Assembly (NCBI GenBank): GCA_015350385.1
Contig: WNKI01000001.1
Location: 9,603,118-9,667,117 of the forward strand
Direction of reading: 5' to 3'
Origin: Aculops lycopersici
Lineage: Eukaryota > Arthropoda > Arachnida > Trombidiformes > Eriophyidae
DNA: 64,000 bases
Both the position numbers and the translations under genes were made by a program. Each line of letters begins with the position of its first letter. The first letter of the stretch is position 1. Below the pieces are notes generated by a model that made no database searches, had not been told where the DNA came from, and saw nothing but the letters and a program-made list of their open reading frames with translations. Positions 9,586-18,900 of this stretch are shown piece after piece.

Positions 9586-11025
9586 ATGGCTGACATGATG
9601 TATGGCTCCTCGATGATGAGCCAACCGAGTGCTATCGGCATCGGTGGTGGCGAGTTGTCAGAGGAAAACAACACCGAGTATTTTGGAGGAATCAACAATA
9701 ACCCAACAAGGCCAAGATTTCCAGGTCTATATATTGGCAATCTCACCTGGTGGACAACAGATCAGGATGTCATCAATTCCATAAACTCCGTCGGAGTTAC
9801 CGACGTGCAGGAGGTGAAATTTTTCGAGAACAGAAACAATGGCCAGAGCAAAGGATTTTGCGTTGTTACATTCACCTCGGAGGCATCTTTACCCATAGTT
9901 ATGGAAAAGTTGCCCAAATTGGAGCTATATGGTCAGAATCCAGTTGTTACCCCCTACAATAGACAAAGTCTTAACCTATTTGAGTCGCAAACTAAGCAAA
10001 TCCGTCCCGCTGTCAACAACAATGGACCTACCCCAACCCATGCGGCTGGAATTATGGGTATCAGCTCCATTAGCGGAGTCCATGCGAACACTCAAGGTTT
10101 ACCTTATTCAGCGGGCGGAATGAACAACTACAATCCAGGCATGGCAACCGGTGGCTTAGGTCCTGGCGCTGGGGTCGTTGGTGGAATTGGCGGACATCTA
10201 GGGGGTGGAGGCATGGGTATACCTAGAGCTACTGGACCTTACGTTCCAGGCATGCGAATGCCCGGCATGAGACCTATGAGACCCTTTATGGGTCGTGCAG
10301 GCATACCCAATGCGATGGGTAACGGACCCATGATTCCAGGTGGCGGAGGGCCACAGAGAATGCCAAGATTTATGCAGCAGCAACAATCATGGAATAACAG
10401 CTCAGGTTACAATTCCGGTGGCAGGCCGATAGCACAAAATGACATGGATAGTGGTATGATACCAAGAAAACTGGATGATATTAGTGGTGGGCAAGATCTG
10501 CATGGCGAAGGAGGTGGCACCCGCGGTTACTTTCCTGGTAGCCACTACTCGAGCTCATCCGATCATCATTACAGAGATCTCAGGGATAGACGAGAGCACT
10601 TGAGGCCAGACGATCGTGACCGAGAACGCGAAAGGGAAAGGGAACGTATCCGAGAAAGGGAGCGCGATCATGATCGTGACATCAGAAGACTGGATGATAG
10701 AATCATGAGAGTAGACGAGAATCTAAGGGCCACCACAAGACACACCGACGATAGACCACCGCCACGTTCTGATGATAGATCAAGATTAGACGACGACAGA
10801 GGGTCTTCGTCGAGGCGACTCGATGATAGAAGCATATCAAGACGCGATGATGACGGACGCTCATCGTCTAGACGCGACGAGAAATCCTCCTCATCAAGAC
10901 GCGAGAAGGACTCCGTTTCCGGGTCCTCATCATCGAGACGCGAGAGGAGCCATAGGGATAGATCTAGGAGTCGCGAAAAGAGTAGTAGGGATAGAAGTCG
11001 CGAAAGGAAACGTGAACGAAGATGA
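9586..11025 (+). CDS. CPSF6: Cleavage and polyadenylation specificity factor 6/7 (CFIm68/59)
   Basis: A 479-residue subunit of cleavage factor Im, which binds UGUA elements with CPSF5/NUDT21 and selects poly(A) sites. The RRM (about residues 40-125) contains RNP2 (LYIGNLTWWTTDQD) and RNP1 (KGFCVVTF), and the family-specific KLELYGQNPVVTPYNRQ after it; the NLTWW wording is diagnostic of CPSF6/CPSF7. A Gly/Met/Pro-rich middle follows, then a long charged C-terminus of RD, RE and RS repeats (from about residue 340) that mediates contacts with SR proteins and nuclear import. Arthropods usually have one CPSF6/7 gene, so the symbol covers both. The frame is open from a TTG at 9562, but ATG 9586 is the first methionine. 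Single exon, converging with NOS 186 bases away. Confidence 0.92.
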   Translation: MADMMYGSSMMSQPSAIGIGGGELSEENNTEYFGGINNNPTRPRFPGLYIGNLTWWTTDQDVINSINSVGVTDVQEVKFFENRNNGQSKGFCVVTFTSEASLPIVMEKLPKLELYGQNPVVTPYNRQSLNLFESQTKQIRPAVNNNGPTPTHAAGIMGISSISGVHANTQGLPYSAGGMNNYNPGMATGGLGPGAGVVGGIGGHLGGGGMGIPRATGPYVPGMRMPGMRPMRPFMGRAGIPNAMGNGPMIPGGGGPQRMPRFMQQQQSWNNSSGYNSGGRPIAQNDMDSGMIPRKLDDISGGQDLHGEGGGTRGYFPGSHYSSSSDHHYRDLRDRREHLRPDDRDRERERERERIRERERDHDRDIRRLDDRIMRVDENLRATTRHTDDRPPPRSDDRSRLDDDRGSSSRRLDDRSISRRDDDGRSSSRRDEKSSSSRREKDSVSGSSSSRRERSHRDRSRSREKSSRDRSRERKRERR

Positions 11026-11090
11026 TATATTATTTATTGATCAAAGTTGTAAATTATTTTACAATGCATCTTAATAATAATAATCGTCGT

Positions 11091-11114
11091 CATCATCATC
11101 ATCATCATCATCAT
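11091..11114 (+). repeat. (CAT)8 microsatellite
   Basis: Eight perfect CAT units, preceded by TAA and CGT triplets, in the 186-base gap between the convergent CPSF6 and NOS genes. It is likely transcribed as 3' untranslated sequence of one or both genes. Confidence 0.9.
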
Positions 11115-11211
11115 AATCATGTGGCTAGAGATAATTCTACTTTGAGTATGTTTAATATTTGTTTGTTTTAAAATTAACGCTTCTTTTGAGTTATATATTA
11201 TATTGCAATAA

Positions 11212-14200
11212 CTATGCTATCTGACCCTTAGCGCCAAAGATGTCCTCGTGATACCTGTTGAGATTTCTCAAGTTCATCATAATTGTCTCACCATCGTCCG
11301 TTGTAGACAAGGACTTCATTGTGTTTAGTATGGTTGTGGTTGTAGCTGGAGACTCGTTTCCGCTAGCACTTAGATTTGGCGGCGACGACGACGCATCGAC
11401 CATTAGATCCGACGACAACCTGTTGACTGCCTCGGCTGCCGCGATCTTCCTAGCACTGCTGCTGCAAATATTGGCCAGAGTTTTATAAACCCCGTCGGCC
11501 ATTGCAACATCGCCGCAAACGTACACATGAGCGCCCTCAATCATAATTAACTTATAAATGTCCTCGCGATTCTCGAGCAATTTGTCTTGAACATATACCT
11601 TCTTTCGGGCTTGCCTAATGTTTTCAACAAGATTCTCGCTTGTTGAGGTCACAACCTGAGTTTGTCCATTGTTCACCTGCTTGCGAGTGTCTTGCACGTC
11701 GCGATCTATGGGTCGAGAGAATGCAATGTTAATGCTCGTCAACACTCCCGATTGGTACATATCGTTTAGTTCGTCTCGGTAGAGGATATAATTAGAGTTT
11801 CTGCAACCAAAGTACATCTCCATCTTTCCGAATGCTTCCCTAGAGTTGGCTTGCTGCTGCTGTCGTTGGTAAGATGTGTTTCTGTACATATCCAGGTAGC
11901 GCTTTTGCCAGAATGACCTGAAGGGTGCGATACCTGTGCCAGCACTAATCAATATCAGAGGGACTCTTTTGTCGGCGGGCATGTGAAAAGCGGGTGCAGA
12001 TCTAACGTAACCGTAGATAAATGTCTTCGGGTCAATGGCTACCGTGTTGAGATAGTTAGAGCACAGACCCTCGCGGAGTTCGCCAGTCGCAGTCTTGAAT
12101 CTAACAACTCCAAGTGTTAGATTGACCGAGATACCGGAAACGGAGTAAAATCTCGGTTTTATCTGTGGAATTTGTGTCAAGAGTGCCGGTTCGAATATCA
12201 CACTCTTAAACTCCTCCAGGACACTCAATAGGGTTGGTATTTTTCTATTTTTCCAGGCCTCATAGATTGTAAAATTTTTGCCCATTTGTTGTAGCTTCTT
12301 TCTCTCGTCTTGATCGGTGGCCAATCGCGACAGGATCAGTAGAAACTCTTGATTTGGTGGATTAGTGATGTCCAGATAACGCGTTAGTGCCTCGCGAATT
12401 GAGGTAATCGGCAGACGGTCATGTTGAATCCAATTCTCTTTGCCCAATGGGTCCCTTGGTGAGGGTGCCGTTGCCATTGTGGTTGCTGGTGTCAGGTCCA
12501 TATTTTCTCTTTTAACTAAAATCGTGTATACTTGATCGAAATCCAAAGCCTGTCTCTTGCGCAACATCAAAGCCGAGCTTGGCGTTCCCAATGCACTTGC
12601 ATTTGGCTCTCTCGCTAGATCCTCGCGCATTCGAGTCAACAGTTTATCGATCATCTCAAGCTTGTTAGTAGGATAGATGGCAATATGATCTCCGGGTTCG
12701 AAGCTTACTGGACCAGTTTGCTTGCTTGCCGGCCCACCTGTTAAACTGTTAGAGTGACTTATGTTGCTAATTTGTTGTTTAGTGTTGATGCTGTTGCCGT
12801 TCACCAAATCCAATTGGTTGTTTGAGATTAACTCGCTCTCCATATCAATGCATAATGTTTGTAGATTCTCTTCCGGTATGAACTTGTGCAAGTTTGTTCG
12901 TTTCTTAACTGTAAATGGAATGATTCTTTTGTTGGTTATGTTCATTAAATTTCTAACAATTGTCTTTTTGCTGGTCAAAACTCCAATGGTATCCTTTTCG
13001 CCCACAGTAGTATTGCTCCTCTGCTTGGTGGTTGTTGGAGTCTTGTCGCCGTCATTTAAATCTCCGCCTCGGCTATTCGTCGTTTGATTGTCATCATCAA
13101 CCAACTCAATAGGCATAAACTTGACATCCAATGGACTCCACACAACCTCAGGTCTCTCCTCGATTGGTCCAATTTGATCAGTTAGACAGAATACATCGCA
13201 TGCCACTTTGAACACCTCATTTGACCACTCGTTGAATGCCTTCTCCTGGCCGCTGAGCTCGTCGCCGCAAGCGCAACCATGAATACGCTCGGCGCCCAGA
13301 TCGCCCAGAGTCTGGTCCACATAGCGACCAAAGGCACAGAAGTGGGGGTATGCTGTGGATCCCAGAGCAAAGACGCTGAAGCGCACATTTGACAATGGCC
13401 TAATATTAGTCTGCTCCTCTTGCTTGTCCTTTTGCGAGCGGCCACCTAGCGAGGTGACAGTGTCGGCGCGATTTAATGATCCCCAATCCTTACTAGAGTT
13501 TGTTAAGATTGATGACGATGAAGAGATTGCGCTGTCGCCACCTGCTCCTCCGCCACCGCTACTGCTCGCAGCACCACCACGGCGCAAATTACCCGAGGCA
13601 TCGTAGTCGTCGCGTTCAGTTAGTCCATCCTTATGGTCCTCGGATAGCATTTGGAAGAATGGATTGGTGGAGACTGAGTTGATGCTGTCGATATCCGGCG
13701 AGGTGTCGCCCGTTATCTTGACAGCCGCCAGGTGTTTTGCAAACAACTCTCCATTCTCAGGTGGATCCCCGTTACCAAATGTACTAGTGACAATCAATAG
13801 TAGAGCCTCGTGCTCCAAACAAGTCATGTCGTAATCGCCCATGCACATTAGATGAACATTGAAGGCGCAGGAGAAAGTTTGCGCCAACTTGTTTGCAAAC
13901 CGCTCGGATTTACCCGTCTCGGTGGCATACAAGATAGTGGCCTTAATGCGTCGACTTAGCGCCTTGCCAAATAGTTTTGATGTAAACTTGACTGCACGCG
14001 CAATTTCCTTGAATCTCAAGCGTCTTGGGGTCAGCTCTAGTCCGTTGGATCCGTTTGTAGCCGTGGCAAGTGTCTTGGTGGGCGAAATTAGTGTTCCAAC
14101 AGCCTGGCGCAAACCGGCGGTAATATTAGAGGCGGCAGCGTTGGCCGCAATCAAAGAGGCTTTCCTCTTGGTCAATGCATCTCTAGCATCGTCTGCCTGT

Positions 14201-15555
14201 TTCCTCTCCCAAGCCGTCCAATCGAAGTGCTTCCAAACAGGATCCTGGTACTCGTAGTTGGGCAACAAGTGGTACAAAACCATCTCCTGGTGGTAAACTT
14301 GAGTCGTGGACCCGGCCGTCGGTGGAACCAGCCAAACCCAGTCGGCTGGACAGCCGCCGCGAAGTCTCTGCTCGTTGGCCAAATGGGTCATGAAAGTATC
14401 ACAAGCAGTGTGATGGTCGACGATGGTCACTCCAGCTTGCTGAAAGCTATCCAAAACTGCAATGTTCATCTCGACAACTGCCTGGTCCTTCCAGAGACTC
14501 ATATTTGATGTTGTATTTAAGCCCATCTTAAGCGCAACCTCCTCGAGCATGTTGTACCTATTAACGTCGCCCAAATCGCGGGTTCCAATTTCGGTAACCA
14601 TATACCAGCCACTAAATGGAGCGGCGGTGAATTGGAGTCCTCCAACGTCGAGCATCATGTTTGCCACCGCGGGTAACGCGTACCACTCCAAACCCAACTC
14701 CTCGAACCAGGGATATTTGGGGTGCTTAATCTTGACTCGCATAACTAGATCCTCGGGCAACGGGAACACCTGTGGACTCTCGCCGCCAGCTTGCAGCACC
14801 AAGGGGAGAACATCAAATTTGGTTCCCTTTCCCTGCCAGCCAAGCTTTTGGCAAATCTCGGTAAAGTCTACATTGATGGGATCGCCAGTCACCTTCCCGG
14901 TTTGTGGATCCCGGTAGCCGGCGTAGCCAATGAGCTGCGAGTTCCAAATGCGCCAATCGTTCTTTGTTGACTTGACTCGTTGAGGAAATATTGTTATTGC
15001 TGACCTCAGGCTTCCCTTGTTTGTTGAGTACTTGATATGATTGCAGAGAGCCTCAAACATTTCATTTGCATTGGTGGTGAAACGGGCATCAAACACTTGC
15101 AACTTGGACCACTGAATACGACCGATGCACCTGGGCGCATTTCGCCAAGCTTGTTTTGCGCCATAGATTAGCTCAGTTTCCTTTAGATAATAAGTTTCCG
15201 TGGTCCTAATCTGCTCCTCAATTTCGGCCAAACGATTCTTATGAGCCGGCGAGTCTGTTCGTTTGATGGATGCGTAATAATTGTTTATAAAATCGCTAGC
15301 TTGATCCAAAGTTTCACTAACCGAACGAACCTTGTGCTCAACTGGCACCGGATTCAAAAGGGAACCGAGACATCTATTTTCATTGCATCCGTGTGACTTG
15401 GTGTTCTGCTTCGTATAACTCTTGTGCAGATTGTCTATAGTAGACTCTCCGGTGGTCAAGTTCCTTAGCTTAAGAGGTTTCTTAGCCACAGGACTGCTAA
15501 GGGTGAATGTGGTGGATGTTGATGGGAAGGTTGCGGTGGTTGTTAGGGTTGACAT
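11212..15555 (-). CDS. NOS: Nitric oxide synthase (single-exon)
   Basis: A complete 1447-residue animal NOS making NO and citrulline from arginine, NADPH and O2. C57 and C62 form the C-x4-C zinc tetrathiolate half-site. The oxygenase domain has the axial heme cysteine C143 in WRNAPRCIGRIQW and the substrate glutamate in GWYMVTEIG. A basic calmodulin-binding helix (RRLRFKEIARAVKF) leads to the FMN domain (ILYATETGKSERFA), which carries a Ser/Gly-rich autoinhibitory-type insert. FAD (RFYSVSG) and NADPH (ISAGTGIAPFRSFW; VYVCGDVAMADGV) modules follow. The stretch joining the FMN and FAD modules is unusually long and rich in Asn, Thr and Ser. No PDZ domain and no N-terminal glycine signal for myristoylation is visible. 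NOS genes usually have many introns; this one has none. Start CAT at 15553-15555; a TATA-like element lies about 120 bases upstream. Confidence 0.97.
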   Translation of the reverse strand: MSTLTTTATFPSTSTTFTLSSPVAKKPLKLRNLTTGESTIDNLHKSYTKQNTKSHGCNENRCLGSLLNPVPVEHKVRSVSETLDQASDFINNYYASIKRTDSPAHKNRLAEIEEQIRTTETYYLKETELIYGAKQAWRNAPRCIGRIQWSKLQVFDARFTTNANEMFEALCNHIKYSTNKGSLRSAITIFPQRVKSTKNDWRIWNSQLIGYAGYRDPQTGKVTGDPINVDFTEICQKLGWQGKGTKFDVLPLVLQAGGESPQVFPLPEDLVMRVKIKHPKYPWFEELGLEWYALPAVANMMLDVGGLQFTAAPFSGWYMVTEIGTRDLGDVNRYNMLEEVALKMGLNTTSNMSLWKDQAVVEMNIAVLDSFQQAGVTIVDHHTACDTFMTHLANEQRLRGGCPADWVWLVPPTAGSTTQVYHQEMVLYHLLPNYEYQDPVWKHFDWTAWERKQADDARDALTKRKASLIAANAAASNITAGLRQAVGTLISPTKTLATATNGSNGLELTPRRLRFKEIARAVKFTSKLFGKALSRRIKATILYATETGKSERFANKLAQTFSCAFNVHLMCMGDYDMTCLEHEALLLIVTSTFGNGDPPENGELFAKHLAAVKITGDTSPDIDSINSVSTNPFFQMLSEDHKDGLTERDDYDASGNLRRGGAASSSGGGGAGGDSAISSSSSILTNSSKDWGSLNRADTVTSLGGRSQKDKQEEQTNIRPLSNVRFSVFALGSTAYPHFCAFGRYVDQTLGDLGAERIHGCACGDELSGQEKAFNEWSNEVFKVACDVFCLTDQIGPIEERPEVVWSPLDVKFMPIELVDDDNQTTNSRGGDLNDGDKTPTTTKQRSNTTVGEKDTIGVLTSKKTIVRNLMNITNKRIIPFTVKKRTNLHKFIPEENLQTLCIDMESELISNNQLDLVNGNSINTKQQISNISHSNSLTGGPASKQTGPVSFEPGDHIAIYPTNKLEMIDKLLTRMREDLAREPNASALGTPSSALMLRKRQALDFDQVYTILVKRENMDLTPATTMATAPSPRDPLGKENWIQHDRLPITSIREALTRYLDITNPPNQEFLLILSRLATDQDERKKLQQMGKNFTIYEAWKNRKIPTLLSVLEEFKSVIFEPALLTQIPQIKPRFYSVSGISVNLTLGVVRFKTATGELREGLCSNYLNTVAIDPKTFIYGYVRSAPAFHMPADKRVPLILISAGTGIAPFRSFWQKRYLDMYRNTSYQRQQQQANSREAFGKMEMYFGCRNSNYILYRDELNDMYQSGVLTSINIAFSRPIDRDVQDTRKQVNNGQTQVVTSTSENLVENIRQARKKVYVQDKLLENREDIYKLIMIEGAHVYVCGDVAMADGVYKTLANICSSSARKIAAAEAVNRLSSDLMVDASSSPPNLSASGNESPATTTTILNTMKSLSTTDDGETIMMNLRNLNRYHEDIFGAKGQIA

Positions 15556-15672
15556 CTTGGATTTGTTGGTAGTTATGCAATGTTTTTTCTTATGGCTAAC
15601 TAAACTAATTTGTTAACTCAAACAATAATATGTCTATGTCGACTAATTATACACGACTAGATGACTCGTGGT

Positions 15673-15681
15673 CTTTTTATA
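15673..15681 (-). promoter_or_regulatory. Putative TATA box of NOS
   Basis: TATAAAAAG on the minus strand, about 118 bases before the NOS start codon, consistent with a leader of roughly 90 bases. It is the best core-promoter match in this gap; alternative upstream promoters are possible because the 5' region is long. Confidence 0.45.
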
Positions 15682-15744
15682 CTTGAGATCAATTAAATAA
15701 ATATATAAACATTCTTTGCCGGCAAGATCCAGCCGTGGCTTCGC

Positions 15745-15963
15745 TTAAAAAATATGTTCCATCCAATACTTTAGGTTGGATGGAAAAACCGGGCAGCGGC
15801 ATGATTTCAGCTGTTGCACCGGCACCATCTTCACTGACCCACTGATTCGGCGGTCGGTCACAACGGAGTAGGGAATCAGAATGCGGCCATTTTTCAAAGG
15901 GCTGACATGAAATGAGCAGCAACACATCTCATCGACGTCGTTGCCGTTGCACCTTGGAATTCC
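15745..15963 (-). other. Candidate cysteine-rich terminal exon or NOS 5'-UTR exon
   Basis: A textbook 3' splice site on the minus strand (a long T/G/C-rich tract ending CTATTTCAG at 15964) is followed by a frame open for about 72 codons. The peptide contains DEMCCCSFH, KMVPVQQLKSCRCP and ends in WMEHIF. The paired cysteines and late C-x-C resemble the end of a secreted cystine-knot protein, but I cannot name a family. Two other readings are open. It may be an acceptor for a non-coding 5' exon of NOS, whose start lies 190 bases on. Or the polypyrimidine tract itself may encode a short signal peptide (ATG at 15996: MLFVCCLFLFQG). It is not in the phase needed for direct joining to the last known exon of the disordered-protein gene. 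Confidence 0.3.
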
Positions 15964-18900
15964 CTGAAATAGAAACAGACAACAAACAAACAACATGAAA
16001 TCTTTGACATCCACCACAAGAAGCTAGTAGGAGGTAGACTCTTAGGTGGTTCGCTGGTTTAAAAAACCAATGATCCAGAGCCAAACAAACAAACAAACAT
16101 TGGTACAGGTGAAGAACGATATCTGATCTCCAAGCTCGCAGTGAAGTCGCGATTCGCGATGCAGTCTGTGAGCCAACACGAGCTTTGGTTAGATGGCTTT
16201 GAACTGTGACAAAAGATAACAGCGAGCTGTAAGCGCGTCGTAAAAATTCAACAACAAGGTAAAGAAATTAGATAAGAGGTTTCATTGCAGTTGCTACATC
16301 GTTTTCAGAACTTGAGGATCGTTATTGTTATCTCTCCTTCCTTAAGCTGAATTTGTCGCTCGAGTCTATCGAAGCTTGGAGGCTTTTTGCTAAGTCGAGA
16401 AATATGAACAACAACGTTTCCAGACAAGTCAACATTTGCCAAGCCACATTCGTTTGATAAGGAAAAACCGCGGGTATATAGATGCTCGGCGGAGATGCAA
16501 AGCATCTTTTTGTTTATGAACCCAGAAGGCTACAGCGAGTTTTTTCCCCACAACCACCTCGTTGATTACGCACATTGCTCACAAACATACCTGTGCTCTA
16601 GCGAGAGAGTTTGTACTTTCGAATTTTGATCGAATATTTCGATAATTAAACCCCCTAGGACCATTGTAACACAAATCTCATCGAGACTTTTATCCTCGAG
16701 GGAAAAACCATATCAAATCAAGACAAACAATCGCAGTGAAAAATTGTGCACTTCACTCCGAACTTCCGTCGACAAACTGTCATCAAAGGGACATCCCTGA
16801 TCCTAGCTTCAAGTCTCTCCATGTACTAAAAGTAGAGTAGCCTTGGCTCTTGTGTGAGGTCTAGGGGGCGCATACGTCAGAGTTTCGGAAGTGTGTGTGA
16901 GGGAGAGAGAGAGAGAGCGCAAAGAAACTAGCAGCAGTAGCACAGTGGCTACCAACTGTACTGTATGCGGAAGTTCAAGATAGAAATCGTAAGCTGTTTC
17001 CGATTTCACTTGAAAGGCTTGCCCCCTTCAAGTCGAGCTCCGCAAGTCTGTGAAAAAGAGTAGTTGTTAGACGTCGATGATAATATCATTGTAACAGATT
17101 TATTCTCAGCCGATAAGTAGCGACTCCTCCGCAACCCACACATAGTGGAGCGAGCTTTTGCGCCACATTCAAGCGCAGGCGAAATGAAGGTGGCCGGCCC
17201 ACTTCAGAAGATCTATTTGATTTTCAATGTGTCGAGCGCGGGGGCAGCGGAAAAGGGACGAGCAGTCCTGGTCTGTATATGTTCTGGGTCTTGGCTAAAA
17301 CGGAGATGAAATGAGAAGAGATGAGTAATGGGCTCGCCAGTTGCAACACGACCAAGCGGCGGACCAAGGAGCGGGCAAAACTAGTGCTAGTCTTGTCTTG
17401 TGAGTTGCCTTTTATTACACAACCACCACACAAGTAGCAAGTTGCTCATCGCCTAGCTAGAAGTGCCAGTGTTGTTTCTTGTTATCATATTAACTCATCA
17501 CCAGGAGAGGCAACGACAAGCTACTTTAGTGTTGGCTCAGCGACAAACGAGAAGACGAGCGACCAAGTGAGCAAGTCGAGGAGGCCAAACAATTTAAGTG
17601 ACCAATCAGAGAGTGGCCAGTCTCATAGCGCTCGTGGTGGTTTGCTTTCACTGGGTCGGAATGTGGTTGCCAATCGCTGATACTGACTTCCTATTGCCAA
17701 TTTCCGTTCCCGCTCCGTAACAGGAAATTTGCCGCTGTCTCTTGCTTAGTATCCACAAACGACTTGGCCAACTTTCTAGAAAGCAACTAAACTGAACGAG
17801 AGAAAGAGAGCCAGTGGATTTGTTTGTACTTAGGTGGCGCTATCACTCGGCATGATAACTCTACCCATTTGAACCCAATAACACGCCACCTGCTTTGATG
17901 GCACTAGCATTTGAAATCTCCTCAAGGTAAGCGCGAGCAGGCAGCTATCAAACCCCCACTTCCGGTGGCAAACATCTCATCGCTCGAGCGAGTTGTGCTT
18001 GTGCTGCGAAACTATCTATTCGACTTCTCAGATTGAGTCTACGTTTAGCTTGAGTTGACCACTATAGGCACTCTAGTGGTTTACCTCCCTCTCTGCCTCT
18101 CTTGTTGTGTGCGTTAAGTGCATTTTAAATTCCAGCATGAAGATTGGAGACATTCTTTGACGACCACGACGACTATGAAAATACATGTAACTCGCGCATT
18201 GAATTTATAAATATATACCTCATGCAACTCTCACTTTGTAGAATGAAACAAGCTACCATAGTAAGCGGGCCACTGGTGGTATATACTGGAGCAGGCGTGT
18301 AATTAAGCACCATGATAGTGGGTGGGCATTGTTTGCTCAACTGAGTGAAGACAGATGAAGGGCTCGCCGGCTAGCCAACTGGATGCACGTTAAGCTGCCA
18401 CTCTCTCTCTCCCTCTGCTGCGCCACTACCCCTAACTCGCTACCCCTATCAAGTGCACAACGATGGCGCTAGTGGCGAGAGATCTCGCGCCGCCACTTCG
18501 TCACTATGAATCACGCTCCACTAAACTTGTCCGCTTAAACGTGCAGCGACGTTAATCTGGTTGACCAACCGACTGTTCAGCCGGTTGGTCAACCAGATAA
18601 ACTTCTTGCGTGCAATCTAGTCTCGCCGCATGTGGTATAATCGTGTCGTATTGAGCCACTGATCATATTTAAGACAGAGAGCAGAGGACAAAGTTCCAGA
18701 TGACCATTTCCCTTCCCTTCCCTTCCCCTTGAATTGGTTGGAAGAAACGAATTTGAGAATCGAAGATAAGCTATAAATACCGGCCTCCATTTTTATGCGC
18801 ATCATCTACTATCTTGAGCGAATCATACGTCCAGCTCTTTTTTTAAGAATCGCGCTGATCTGCTCTCAGATTTGCACTTCGCCCTTCAACTTCGTTGAAA

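Noticed and set aside
13859..14917. Several 90-150-codon plus-strand frames opposite NOS
   Set aside because: Antisense shadows of the NOS oxygenase domain; no independent start context or domain.
11212..15555. NOS as a processed retrogene
   Set aside because: Many neighbouring genes of unrelated families are also intronless and intact, there is no poly(A) tract at its 3' end, and a TATA-like element sits upstream, so lineage-wide intron loss explains it better.
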